22,267 nucleotides of DNA from CAYVTV01 sp964454295 (lineage in GTDB: Bacteria; Bacteroidota; Bacteroidia; Bacteroidales; GCA-2748055), in NCBI GenBank assembly GCA_964454295.1, contig CAYVTV010000030.1, forward strand, positions 1 through 22,267. The letters are read 5' to 3'. The notes under the pieces are model-generated. The model saw nothing but the letters and a program-made list of their open reading frames with translations. It did no database searches and had not been told where the DNA came from. The position numbers and the translations under genes were made by a program. Every line of letters starts with the position of its first letter. Positions within the stretch are counted from its first letter, which is position 1. Below, piece by piece: positions 7,781-17,868 of this stretch.

Positions 7781-8878
7781 TTAACCGGACATTCCTTTAA
7801 CGATCGCGTCTATTACTCTTTGAGCTGTTCTGCCATCCCATTTCTCAGGAACTTTACCTGATTTCCATTTCCCATTTAAAGCTGCATCAACATACTCCAG
7901 CATTTTATCAGTATCAGATCCTGCAATAACATTTGTTCCCATGCTCACCGTAATAGGTCTTTCAGTATTCTCGCGCAATGTAATACAAGGTATTTTCATT
8001 ACAGTGGTTTCTTCCTGTATCCCCCCTGAATCGGTTATTACCAGACGAGAGCAACTTGTCAGCTTTTGAAAATCAAGATACCCAAGAGTATTTTCAATTA
8101 TGAAGTTATGCATAGTTCTAATTTTCCTGTCTAGTCCAAACGCATCTATGTTTTTCATAGTTCTGGGATGAACGGGAAATATAACAGGAATTTTTTTCTG
8201 AATAATATTAAATGCATCAAAATATCTTTCAAGTTGTTCTTTTTGATCTACATTTGAAGGTCTGTGCATTGTCAGTAATATATATTCCTTTTCTTTCAGT
8301 CCATGTTTGTCCAGTATCTTACTTTTAGCTGACAGCGGCAAAAAATGATATAGTGTATCAATCATAATGTTCCCTACACATACTATTTTCTCAGGAGATA
8401 TTCCTTCTCTTAACAGATTCCGGCTTGCATCTTCTGATGGTGTAAGAAGCATATCGGCCAGCACATCTGTTACCAGGCGATTGATCTCTTCAGGCATAGA
8501 ACGGTCATTGCTTCTTAATCCGGCTTCAAGATGAACCAGTTTAATTCCTGATTTTGCAGCTACCAGGCTACATGCCATAGTTGAATTTACATCTCCCACA
8601 ACGAGAATTATATCAGGTTTTTCTTCATTGCAAACATCATCGAATTTCTCCATGATTTTTGCTACCTGTTTTGCCTGAGAATCTGAGCCAATACCAAGAT
8701 TAATATCAGGGTACGGTATATTCAATTCTCTAAAAAACTGCTCAGACATATTCTCATCATAATGCTGCCCGGTATGTAATAAAACAGGTTCAATATCCGC
8801 ATGAGCATACATAGCTGCCATAACAGGCGCAATCTTCATAAAATTAGGTCTTGCCCCGACGATATTTAAAATTTTCAT
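7781..8878 (-). CDS. wecB: non-hydrolysing UDP-N-acetylglucosamine 2-epimerase
   Basis: The enzyme interconverts UDP-GlcNAc and UDP-ManNAc in the cytosol, supplying ManNAc-type residues for surface polysaccharides. Length (365 residues) is normal. The signature start is KILNIVGARPNFMKIAPVM (2-20). It is followed by LLHTGQHYDENMS (33-45), VVGDVNST (93-100) with Asp96, HLEAGLRS (116-123) with Glu118, PEEINRLVTD (129-138) with Glu131, MHRPSNVD with His205, and the C-terminal VITDSGGIQEET and TERPITV motifs. These residues correspond to the catalytic and UDP-binding positions known in E. coli WecB. It lies 47 bp downstream of a glycosyltransferase gene and 13 bp before the methyltransferase gene, consistent with an operon. 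No UDP-ManNAc dehydrogenase (WecC) gene is in the window, so the final sugar is unknown. Confidence 0.95.
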   Translation of the reverse strand: MKILNIVGARPNFMKIAPVMAAMYAHADIEPVLLHTGQHYDENMSEQFFRELNIPYPDINLGIGSDSQAKQVAKIMEKFDDVCNEEKPDIILVVGDVNSTMACSLVAAKSGIKLVHLEAGLRSNDRSMPEEINRLVTDVLADMLLTPSEDASRNLLREGISPEKIVCVGNIMIDTLYHFLPLSAKSKILDKHGLKEKEYILLTMHRPSNVDQKEQLERYFDAFNIIQKKIPVIFPVHPRTMKNIDAFGLDRKIRTMHNFIIENTLGYLDFQKLTSCSRLVITDSGGIQEETTVMKIPCITLRENTERPITVSMGTNVIAGSDTDKMLEYVDAALNGKWKSGKVPEKWDGRTAQRVIDAIVKGMSG

Positions 8879-8925
8879 TCTCTTGTTGTTAACTCAGTAT
8901 ATGCAGGTTTTATGTTCAATGAAAG

Positions 8926-10122
8926 TTATTGACCCAGAACGTACTTAAAAGCAGACACATAACAATCTGCTACCGTCCTGAGATTTATTTCTTCTTTAAT
9001 AATATGCACAGAATTTTTACTAAAAATACCTATTTTTTCAGGATGAGTAAAAAGATAGTCTAATTGTTCAAAAAGACTTTGTTCATCTCCATCTTTAAAA
9101 TACAGACCATTATAGTTGTGCCGTACCAGTTTCTTCTCAGTGCCATCTGCAACACTGCAAATTACGGGTTTTCCAAAGCCCATAGCCTCATTTATGGATA
9201 AACCCCCGTAACCAGCCAATACATATACAGTTGATACCATAAAATATTTACCCAGGCTATCATAATCATATAATGCACCCGTCCATATGAGTGAATCTTC
9301 AATTTGCATTTCCCGGGCAAGTTGACGAAGATTATTCTCTTCAGGGCCATCTCCAACAATTACCAGTTCTGTGTCAGGGAACTTATTTTTCAGTTTTGCT
9401 GCCACCCTGATAAGCATGTCTACTCTTTTCCATTTTACAAGTCTTCCCACATGCAACATCCGGAAACGATTTTCAGGTAAAACAGGAGGACTCTTTAATA
9501 ACCTTTCTTTTGCTTCAAATAAAGCATCTGTATCAGGGGTATTATCGCAAACAAAAATATTTTCCCTGGCAACACCATAGGTGGGTATAATGTCAACTGC
9601 AATATCACAATAATTGACAGTAGCATCACAATGAGAATAATAAAATTTCCTGATCCTGCGCATAGCCCAAATGTTAACCAGTGAGGGCCTCTGAATTGTG
9701 TGATTTTCATCAAATATGTAATTGTCCCTGTAAAATTTCCATTCTTCGCGATAAGGAGGAACCTGAAATGGAATTTCACGAATAATGATCTTTATGTTGT
9801 TTTGTTTCAGCAGGAATAAAAATGCCGGCTTAAAAAATAACGATAACATATATGGCCAAACCATAACAATAATATCAGGCTTTATTTCCTTAATAACAGA
9901 ATTTATTTTCTTAAAGAAATACTTCTGATATATAGTTTTATACTCTTTTAATTCTATTAGATTGAAATATATTCCCTCTTTGGTCATTTTTACGTTTTGT
10001 CCTACAGTTTTGCTTTTTCCTGAAGGAATAACAACATTTACATCTACTCCTTTTTTGCTGATAGCATTCAATAATGCAGGAAGATAATGTGGCATTCCGC
10101 CGAATAAGAATAGTACTTTCAT
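8926..10122 (-). CDS. GT4/GT1-type glycosyltransferase (GT-B fold)
   Basis: A predicted retaining glycosyltransferase of 398 residues, likely adding a sugar during polysaccharide assembly on the cytoplasmic side. The N-terminal acceptor domain starts KVLFLFGGMPHYLPALLNAI and contains KPDIIVMVWP (81-90). The donor domain has HVGRLVKWKR (224-233, the GR..KRK-like phosphate-contact region), LVIVGDGPE (253-261), and GYGGLSINEAMGFGKPV (304-320), which matches the family E(x7)E region, though the usual first glutamate is replaced by a Gly-rich YGG segment. It starts at the first ATG, 27 bp from a TATTTTTG box on the same strand. It lies 172 bp after the flippase stop, which is long enough for its own promoter, and 47 bp before the wecB-like gene. 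The donor sugar cannot be told. Confidence 0.92.
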   Translation of the reverse strand: MKVLFLFGGMPHYLPALLNAISKKGVDVNVVIPSGKSKTVGQNVKMTKEGIYFNLIELKEYKTIYQKYFFKKINSVIKEIKPDIIVMVWPYMLSLFFKPAFLFLLKQNNIKIIIREIPFQVPPYREEWKFYRDNYIFDENHTIQRPSLVNIWAMRRIRKFYYSHCDATVNYCDIAVDIIPTYGVARENIFVCDNTPDTDALFEAKERLLKSPPVLPENRFRMLHVGRLVKWKRVDMLIRVAAKLKNKFPDTELVIVGDGPEENNLRQLAREMQIEDSLIWTGALYDYDSLGKYFMVSTVYVLAGYGGLSINEAMGFGKPVICSVADGTEKKLVRHNYNGLYFKDGDEQSLFEQLDYLFTHPEKIGIFSKNSVHIIKEEINLRTVADCYVSAFKYVLGQ

Positions 10123-10148
10123 TTATGTAATTCAATAATCAATTCGTG

Positions 10149-10156
10149 CAAAAATA
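10149..10156 (-). promoter_or_regulatory. candidate Bacteroidota -7 box upstream of the GT4 gene
   Basis: On the minus strand TATTTTTG matches TAnnTTTG and ends 26 bp before the glycosyltransferase ATG, inside the 172-bp spacer after the flippase gene. No -33 TTTG is visible. If real, it would let GT4-wecB-methyltransferase be transcribed independently of the flippase. Confidence 0.35.
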
Positions 10157-10294
10157 GCGTTTTTATTTTCCAGGGATATTTACATTGGTTCAATTAATAT
10201 CATTAAAGGGAAATTCTGATGGTCTTTGCAGGGTTCATTAATAATTGACCGGCATAAATATCTGATTCAGTAATAATATCAAGTGAGTATGTAT

Positions 10295-11773
10295 CTAAAA
10301 ATAATCAGTTTTAAAAATTTGATTTAAAATCCGGTTTATGTCAGCAGACAAGCGTAAAATTACAGTTAAAAACACATAAATTACTCCCGTCACAAAGCAC
10401 TTTATAATTATGTCTATCAAATAATTAGTTGATACAGGAATAAAATATCCTCCCAGGAAGGAAGCCAAACCTGCGAGGATCAGTAAGAAAATTCTGTAAT
10501 TAAAAGGATCCAGCTGAAATTTTACTCTTAAATAAATATATCTCAATAATGATATTAACCCGTAAGATACCATTATAGCAATAGCTGTACCTGTTATTCC
10601 TGCCACAGGTATTAAAATTAATATGAAAACCACCATTAAGATAAGAAAGAGAAGGATAAAAAAGGTATTAATACGATAATACCCGGATGTCTGCAGAATA
10701 GTGCTGCTGATCCCGGTAGCCATTTCGATCACATTTTTAATACCAATAAAAAATATAACCCATTTACCCGATTCGTATTCTTTGGGTATTATCATAAATA
10801 TATTATCAATATTAACCCAAAGCAAAATAAACAGCAACACGGCAACCCAGGTCTGTATATTTGTACTTTTTTTATAAATCCGGCTGATTATTTCCAAATC
10901 GTTATTTTTCCAGGCATCTGCAATAATGGTAGTAGAAATTTTTAATAAAGGTCGTGATGGAATTAGAATTATAGTAGCGAAGAAGAACGTTGTTGCATAG
11001 ATCCCGGTGAGTGAAATCCCAAGATAATGATTTACCATTATGCTGTCAAGCTGCAAGACGGCGATGGCGCCAAATCCTGTTAAGATTCCATGAAAGCAGA
11101 GATTGAGAATTTCACGCCATAAAACAGGATTAAAGATATTCCCGGGTTTTTTGAATTGGAATTCTCCGTTAACTATTATTTTAAATATCAGTATCAGGGT
11201 AGGAAGAGATAATGCTAACACATACAACAGTACAAGAGTATGAAAGCTGACTTTGTCAAAAAAATAAAAAACAACTGCAATAAGAATGAATACCCGCTGT
11301 ACCAGCTCTTTCAAAACCGTGCCAATCACAGCATCATACAGGGCTTTAATATAACTGTCAAATAATCCGAAAAAAAGTGTAAAAAAGATCAGTGGAATGA
11401 GGTAATTAAAATACCTTATGAAAATAGCTGACTCTTCTAAATTATTACGGATAATCATAGGTTTCAGGATATGCAGAGTCAGAATGGAAAGCAGAAAACC
11501 TCCAAAAGATATTGTCAGTGCAACCACAATAAAACCATTATGACCCGATTCTTTATCTCTGAAATATGGAAACAGACGATTAATAACATTAGGAAAACCA
11601 AGACTGGCGAGTTGGGCGAAAAGCATTGAGAATGAAACCAGCAACTTAAGGAGACCTATTTCAGAAGCAGATAATATTCTTGGAAAAAGAATAGCTGTTG
11701 TAATAAAACCAATCCCAACACCTATGTATGAATATATTGTCCCCTTAATTGACTGTTTTTGTATAATACCCAT
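10295..11773 (-). CDS. Wzx-type polysaccharide flippase (MVF/oligosaccharidyl-lipid transporter superfamily)
   Basis: Such proteins move undecaprenyl-pyrophosphate-linked oligosaccharides from the cytoplasmic to the periplasmic leaflet. At 492 residues the length is typical. The N-terminus IKGTIYSYIGVGIGFITTAI with FPRILSASEIGLLKLLVSF nearby (about 9-47) is the family's characteristic TM1-TM2 region. The charged loop ASLGFPNVINRLFPYFRDKE (about 56-75) follows, and the rest consists of alternating hydrophobic helices, giving about 12-14 membrane segments to the C-terminus. It begins at ATG 11773, just downstream of the second repeat island, and is the first gene of the minus-strand polysaccharide group. 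No Wzy polymerase or priming transferase is in the window. It could alternatively be annotated as an O-antigen or exopolysaccharide transporter; the exact glycan is unknown. Confidence 0.92.
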   Translation of the reverse strand: MGIIQKQSIKGTIYSYIGVGIGFITTAILFPRILSASEIGLLKLLVSFSMLFAQLASLGFPNVINRLFPYFRDKESGHNGFIVVALTISFGGFLLSILTLHILKPMIIRNNLEESAIFIRYFNYLIPLIFFTLFFGLFDSYIKALYDAVIGTVLKELVQRVFILIAVVFYFFDKVSFHTLVLLYVLALSLPTLILIFKIIVNGEFQFKKPGNIFNPVLWREILNLCFHGILTGFGAIAVLQLDSIMVNHYLGISLTGIYATTFFFATIILIPSRPLLKISTTIIADAWKNNDLEIISRIYKKSTNIQTWVAVLLFILLWVNIDNIFMIIPKEYESGKWVIFFIGIKNVIEMATGISSTILQTSGYYRINTFFILLFLILMVVFILILIPVAGITGTAIAIMVSYGLISLLRYIYLRVKFQLDPFNYRIFLLILAGLASFLGGYFIPVSTNYLIDIIIKCFVTGVIYVFLTVILRLSADINRILNQIFKTDYF

Positions 11774-12053
11774 TAGATCAAACTATAGATAAATTATAGT
11801 GACAGGTGACGGGTGACGGGTGACAAGGGCAGAGAGTCAAATTTTATCCGTCAGTATGCAGTATATGTAAATCACATCTCATCCCCCGGAAAGCTTTAAC
11901 TGTGACACACCGTCACCCGTCACCAGTCACCCGTCACTTATTGCTCATACCTCCCCCTGGCTATTCAATTTTACCCCCGGGGTTTCATTTATAAAGGACG
12001 CACAGCCGTGCGTCTCTACTCAACCACTTACCCACTCAACCACTTAACCACTT
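11774..12053. other. second repeat-rich intergenic island
   Basis: The 280 bp between the flippase start and the porP-like stop hold no gene. They contain an inverted pair of 7-bp-unit arrays (11799-11937), then the second copy of the composite palindrome/8-bp repeat (11954-12055). The flippase promoter must lie in or before this island, but I see no exact TAnnTTTG box close to its ATG. Confidence 0.7.
11799..11937. repeat. inverted pair of GTGACGG heptamer arrays
   Basis: The left arm (11799-11824) is three and a half 7-bp units: GTGACAG, GTGACGG, GTGACGG, GTGAC. The right arm (11912-11937) is the same array in reverse orientation (CCGTCAC units). Read on the opposite strand, it matches the left arm at 24 of 26 positions. 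The 87-bp interior has no open frame of note. The arms could form a long stem in RNA or DNA, and the pairing of two tandem arrays in opposite orientation is not expected from simple slippage. Confidence 0.7.
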
Positions 12054-12055
12054 TT
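11954..12055. repeat. composite intergenic repeat, copy 2
   Basis: The blocks and their order match copy 1: CCCCTGGCTATT (11954-11965); CCCCGGGG (11975-11982); GGAC then a perfect hairpin with arms GACGCAC and GTGCGTC (11997-12014, loop AGCC) followed by TCTAC; then five 8-bp units CTACTCAA, CCACTTAC, CCACTCAA, CCACTTAA, CCACTTTT (12016-12055). The last unit overlaps the TAA stop of the porP-like gene. Spacers between blocks are shorter than in copy 1, and the left arm of the 20-bp palindrome is missing. Confidence 0.7.
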
Positions 12056-13040
12056 AATACCTGTTCACCCACCTGTATCTTCTCGCATTATCCCCGATTT
12101 TCAAAGAAAGAAATACTTCATGTGAACCGGAATTATATTTGCGGATAGAAGATAAGGCATAATCATAAGCATACCCGATATATAACTGATTAGCCCTGAT
12201 ACCGAAAAGTGCTGATAATGATCCGTTGGTTCTGTATGATAATCCAAACCAATAATCATTTCCATAATTCAGTTTACAGGAAAGATCAGCCTGGGGCAAA
12301 ATCTGTTCAGATGTTTTAATTAAAAATGAAGGTTCAATATCATACCCATTCTCAAAGAAAAACTTATACCCACCCATAATAAAATAATGCCTGTGCATTT
12401 TCAGGGCTGCCAGATCAGAAGTGCCTATTTTCAGGACAGATTCAAATAACTGATTTGCACTAAACCCAATATAATATGTATCATTAGAGAAAAATACCCC
12501 GAAATTGGCATCAGGGATTAACGCTACGGTGTTCAGATTAGCCTGTGCAACAGGATCTGTAATATCCATGTAGGTTAGTTGGGTTTCATCAATCTTATAC
12601 TGGTACATCTGCCCGCCTAACCCAAATGAAAGCTGATTACGATGCATATAGATATGATATGCATAAGTAAACTGCGCTCCTGTGCGACTCACAAGCCCGT
12701 TTACATCATTAAAAAAAAAGCCTCCTAATCCAACCCTTCCTTTTGTACTGGGTTTTAAAACATTGTTTCTTACGGGCCGGTTTTTTATGTGGTATGATTG
12801 CCGCAACAATCTTGTTTGTCCGCTCAGAGAATACGTCAGGGGAGCATTTTCAAACCCTATCCATTGCTTTCTTGATGTCAGGTTAAAGGATGTATACCCA
12901 TCATACCCTGCCATTGCAGGATTTATAAGGAATCCGTTATTCTTATATTGAGTAAATAAGGGGAGTTGCTGGGCATTTAAATTAAAATAATTTAACCCGG
13001 CCAAGATCATCAGAATTATATATAATAATTTTCCTTTCAT
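12054..13040 (-). CDS. PorP/SprF-family type IX secretion outer-membrane protein
   Basis: PorP/SprF proteins are outer-membrane beta-barrels of the type IX secretion system. SprF-type paralogues encoded next to a large adhesin are needed to export that adhesin and can anchor it. The 328 residues begin with a signal peptide (MKGKLLYIILMILAGLNYFN to LNAQ, about 24 residues). The family start QLPLFTQYKNNGFLINPAMAG (shown here in parts: FTQYKNN, then INPAMAGYDGYTSFNLTSR) and RKQWIGFENAP follow. The remainder alternates beta-strand patterns, with GLGGFFFNDVNG, FGLGGQMYQY and the C-terminal SLSALFGIRANQLYIGYAYD-like strands. It starts 23 bp after the adhesin stop on the same strand, as sprF follows sprB in Flavobacterium johnsoniae, so it is probably the dedicated partner of that adhesin. 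Its stop codon lies inside the neighbouring 8-bp repeat. Confidence 0.93.
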   Translation of the reverse strand: MKGKLLYIILMILAGLNYFNLNAQQLPLFTQYKNNGFLINPAMAGYDGYTSFNLTSRKQWIGFENAPLTYSLSGQTRLLRQSYHIKNRPVRNNVLKPSTKGRVGLGGFFFNDVNGLVSRTGAQFTYAYHIYMHRNQLSFGLGGQMYQYKIDETQLTYMDITDPVAQANLNTVALIPDANFGVFFSNDTYYIGFSANQLFESVLKIGTSDLAALKMHRHYFIMGGYKFFFENGYDIEPSFLIKTSEQILPQADLSCKLNYGNDYWFGLSYRTNGSLSALFGIRANQLYIGYAYDYALSSIRKYNSGSHEVFLSLKIGDNARRYRWVNRY

Positions 13041-13063
13041 TCTTCCAGTCCTGTTATACTAAA

Positions 13064-16000
13064 TTATCTGATAATAGTTACAACTCCGACCACAGGATCT
13101 TTACCTTTTCTAAGATGAAGTATATAATGATACGAATCAATCGGCATATCCCGGCCTTTATAGGTCCCGTCCCATTTTCTTTCATAACCATTACCTGAAA
13201 CAAATATCAGCTCACCCCATCTGTTAAATATTTCTACCCTGGCTTCCGGATAAATCTCAATATTCCCAATTTCCCATGTGTCATTATATCCGTCACCATT
13301 GGGGGTGAATGCGGTAGGAATGATCAGGCAGGAATTGTTGACACTGGCAAGATAGGTGGTGTCTGTAAATAAACATCTGTTATTATCTTCAATATTAACA
13401 ATATAAACTCCCTCTATAAGTGCATCCAGATAATATCCCCGTGTACCGTCCTGCCATATAAGCGTAAATGGAGCAGTACCTCCTGAAATATCAGTAATCT
13501 CAATACTTCCATCATATGTATCAGGGCAGAATGGCATGGTTAATTCCTTGTTTATTTTTATCGGGTCGGGTTCATTTAGCGTCGTGAAAGTATCTATGCT
13601 GCAATCGTTGAGGTCTGCAATTCTGACTTTGTATTCTCCCTTTGGAAGTCCGGTTACCAGAGGACCTGTTTGAGAAATGTCCTCCCATATAATAGAATAT
13701 GCCGGAGTACCTCCCCAGACAATTAGATTTATCTCGCCGTCTGAAGAACCATGACACTGGGGATCATCAGGATAGATCTCTGCCATAACCGGTGTGGGTT
13801 CAACAACTAATACTGAATCAACCATTCTGCAATCGTTCTCGTCAATAATATTCAACACATACATTCCTGCAGGCATATTCATTAGCAATGAATCAGTTTC
13901 AGTTCTTCCTTCCCATTCATATGCATATAGGCCATAACCCCCTGTTACAGTGGTATATATATCAGCATCAGATCTGCCAAAACAGGAAATCATCCTGCCA
14001 TTATATTTCAAAGGAACTTCAAAGTCAATTTTTATCTCAGGGGGTTCGGCAACTTCAACTGTATCACTTAGTTGACAATCATTTGCATCAATGATGTCTA
14101 CATAATATATGCCCATAAATACCGAATTCAGATCCTCCAGAACATCACCGGTATTCCAAAGATATGAATAACTTTCCACGCCCCCGCTCACCGTCAGATC
14201 AATTGCCCCGTTATTAAACCCAAAACAATTTACAGGCACTACAACAAATGAAGATACTAATTTTTCAGGCTGAACCAGTTCAAATGACCAGTCACCGGCA
14301 CAACTATTTTCATCAATGATATTCACATGGTAAGAACCTGCCGACAGCCCTGTCTGGTCTTCTTCTGAAACATCCAACCCACTTCCATCCGGTGTTGCCC
14401 ATGTAAAATTATACGGAAGAACACCCCCTGATGTATTTAGACTTATAGCTCCATCCGAACCATTGAAACAGGAAATGCCATAGCCGTTATTATCAAACAG
14501 GACCGGATTAATATTCAGGGTATCGGGCTGGGTAATTTCCATATCCCAGCTGGCCTGACAGTTTATTTCATCCGTAACCTGTAATGTGTACAATCCGGCG
14601 GGCAACAATTCCTGATTTAGCTTTGTATCTTCTGTAATTATCCCGTTTGATGTAGTCCACAAATAACTGTGATTTCCATAACCACCTGTTAAATTAAGTT
14701 CTAAAACAGAATTATTAAATCCGAAACAGGAAACATTGTACCCGTTGTAATCTGAGATAAATATTGTATCAAGGAGGAATTCATCCGGTTGCAGAAGGGT
14801 ATACGAGCCGGCAGCCTGACATCCCAGGGAGTCATTAACCACAAAATTATAGGTGTCGGCAGGAAGGTTGAATATATCACGGGTGGTTTGGAAGAAAGCC
14901 GGATCATTATCCCTTGTCCATGCATAATGAATATTAGCCGGCCATTTTTCAGTATGTCCTCCGGTAATAGCAAGGTTAATAACTCCATCTTCGAAGCCGA
15001 AGCAGCTAACATCAAAGGGAGGGTTCTGCAAAGCCCCTGTTCTGGTTACAACTACAGGATCAGGTTGTGAAAGCTCAACCCAGTCAGAAAACCCATAGCA
15101 TCCCAGATTATCGATAACTTCCAGTGTATAGAAACCGGCTTTCTGATTCCATATCCTGTCAACACTGGAATATAACGGATCAACAGAACCGGTGTTAAGT
15201 TCTTCCCAGAAATAAGAATAGGTTGAAACATCACCGGTTCCTCCATCCAGACTTACCTGAATAAATCCGTTACTTTCATCATGACATCTGATATTATAAT
15301 CTCCGAACTGGCTAATGCTGGTAACAGTGACAGTTATTGGTGTCGGGGGATCAAGGAAATAGACCCTGTTTGTAACGCAAGCATTTGTATCTGTCAGGGT
15401 AAGTATATATTGGCCAAACCTAAGATTATCCAGATCTTTTGTGTACCATACCCCATATTCCGGTCCATTCCACTGGTATTTATAATCAGGCGTTCCTCCC
15501 TCAACAGTAAGATGAATTGAAGCATCAATAAGCCCGCAGGTTTGTTGCTCAATGGTTTCAGTAATTATCACTTTTGGTGGCTGTGTAATGGTATAAGCTG
15601 TATTATATGAACAACCTATCAGGTCATGTACATTTACTGCATATGTTGAAAATAACGTGCTTGTATCCGCCCTTATATTGTAAAGATCTTCTATATCCGG
15701 ATCAGTAAGCGGGTTACCGTCTTTTGTCCAATAATAAGTATAAGGACTGAGATAATACCCGCCATGTACTGTAAGATCAAGGTAAGTAGTCAGATTAAAA
15801 CATTGTATGTTGTATCCTCCTATGAATGTATCAGTTTGAGCGACAGTAAACAATTCAGGAACAACCTTGACCACTACTGTTGTATCGCGGCCTTTCACAC
15901 AATCAAAACCGGGTCTTGCATTATAAATAACCGGCGTAAATATATAATGTATCTCCTGTATACTGTCGCTTGTGTTTTCCAGGATATCAGTGAAAGCAGA

Positions 16001-17868
16001 AAGATCATTATCTATATCTGATTTCACCCCATTCACAAATTGATAAACGGTACTGAGTTTATATCCTATCACACCTGTAGTGATCTGTTCATTGAAGAAA
16101 GAGAACTCAACAGAAGAATTATTGCAGAGTACGGTATCTTCCACAGGAATGAATGCCTGGATTATTGGGGTAGGATTAAGTGTAAGTGTTACAGTTTCCT
16201 TTATACCCATCCCGCAGTATTCATCAACTCCCCTGTTCCGGTAGTCTCTGAAAACAGGAGTTAACCGGTAAGTCACCGTTTGCAGGTGAATCCGGTTATT
16301 AATAAGGAAATCTGTTATATCTGCCAAAGGATAATACCCATCCGGGGATACTCCGCTGACATCACCGGTAAACGATGATTCAAGATAATAATATTTTTCA
16401 CCGGTATGTGTAGGATTCCCGGATAACAATTCAATGAGAATTTCAGATGAATCGCAGTAAATATCAAATTCCGGAATAGCTGTGAGTCTCGGCGTCGGAT
16501 TCAGATATACGGTAATTGTGGTGTCAAACCCGTTTTCACAATATTCAGAAGGATTATTTCCCCTGGGATCCATAAACCGTGGCCTTATGGTATAACTTAT
16601 TTTCTGAAGCGAATCAGTATTGTTAACCAGATCATCAGAGAACAAATCCAGGTCATTCATGAAATATTGCCCGGGAACAAGTGTGTTGCTTACCGCTCCG
16701 GCTTCATAATCAATTTCAATCCTGTAAACTTTATCACCTAAAACAGGTCCGTTAAGTGATTCAATAGTAAACGTGAACGAACTGGTATCACAATAAATGG
16801 TATCCGGTATCTGAACCATTAGTTTAGGCCTTGGATTCACCCATATCCTGATTGTCCTGCGAACCCCGTTTTCACAGTATTCTCTTCCGGCACGAGGATC
16901 TTTGATTTTCGGAATAAATATATAATCAATATATTGGAGTGAATCAGAAATATTTCTCACCGTATTCTGAGGATAATTAGGCATATCTATGTCGGTATCT
17001 CCGGAAACATTAATAAATGCGCCTATATTGGAAGCTACAAACTGCACATCATATTTCCATTCCCCATCTCCAACCCAGCTTGTGTTACCTGTCTGCACAT
17101 CAAAATCGACCCCCTCATCATCACAAATGATGGTATCAGGATTGGGGGTCACAATAATCCGCGGTTGCGGATTGATATAAACCTTAATGATCCTTGCGAC
17201 TCCGTTTTCACAATAATCCTTGTTTGTCTTAACGTCTTTGATCTTAGGCATAAATGTATATTCAATCCATTGAACACCGGGGCTGTTATTTATCAGATTC
17301 TGATTAAAGATTCCATTTTCAAGGTCAAATCCTCCCTGTTCTCCATCAATAGAAGCAGCATCACTTATGTCAGATATAATGACATCATATACCCAATTAC
17401 CCTGAACATGTCCGTTCCCTGTAGCAACACTAAAGGTAATTCCTTCGTCGTGGCAAAGAATGGTATCGGGAAGGTAATCTACAAAAATGCGTGGTTGCGG
17501 ATTAACGATAACGCTGACTTCCTGAACAATACCATGCGCACATTCTGCAATAGTGCTGCTAACATTTATTATACGCGGGATAAAGCGGTAAACAACGGTC
17601 AATGCCATGGTGTCGGTATTCATCAGACCTGATTGATCGAAAGTTCCGGGTGCAAATCCTGCTCCTCCGGAAGCATTAATAATTCCTGCCGGAGCATCCA
17701 CTTCTACATCATACAGCCATGTTCCAATGGTGGTGGGATTTCCGGATGCCACGGTGAAGGTGATGCCGTCGTTGTAGCATAGGGTGTCGGCGGTGGGGGA
17801 GACTATTAACCGTGGCGTCGGGTTAACGTAGATCGTAAGGGTCGTGTCGCCGCCCTGGTCACAGTACC
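13064..17868 (-). CDS. SprB-like giant adhesin, C-terminal part (interrupted by assembly gap)
   Basis: This is the C-terminal 1600 residues of one giant surface protein; the N-terminal part lies at 17969-20261. The frame is open right up to the gap (first full codon TAC at 17866, reading YCDQGGDTTLTIYVNPTPRL), so a GTG start near 17752 is not credible. First come about six PKD-like modules of 100-130 residues, each ending in a VNPxP-type linker (VNPQP, INPQP, NPRP, NPTP) and opening with a DTIxC motif. From about 15870 to 13340 there are ten SprB-like repeats with a CFGFNNGAIDLTVSGG-type core and a conserved W. The end (about 13064-13330) is a gliding-motility-associated type B sorting domain: IPTAFTPNGDGYNDTW, FNRWGELIF, WDGTYKG. 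Such proteins are exported by the type IX system and act in gliding or adhesion. The porP/sprF-like gene follows by 23 bp. Confidence 0.92.

Noticed and set aside
13064..17752. A separate gene starting at a GTG near 17752
   Set aside because: The frame continues upstream without a stop to the gap and encodes the same linker as the other side, so this is not a real start and the two halves are one gene.
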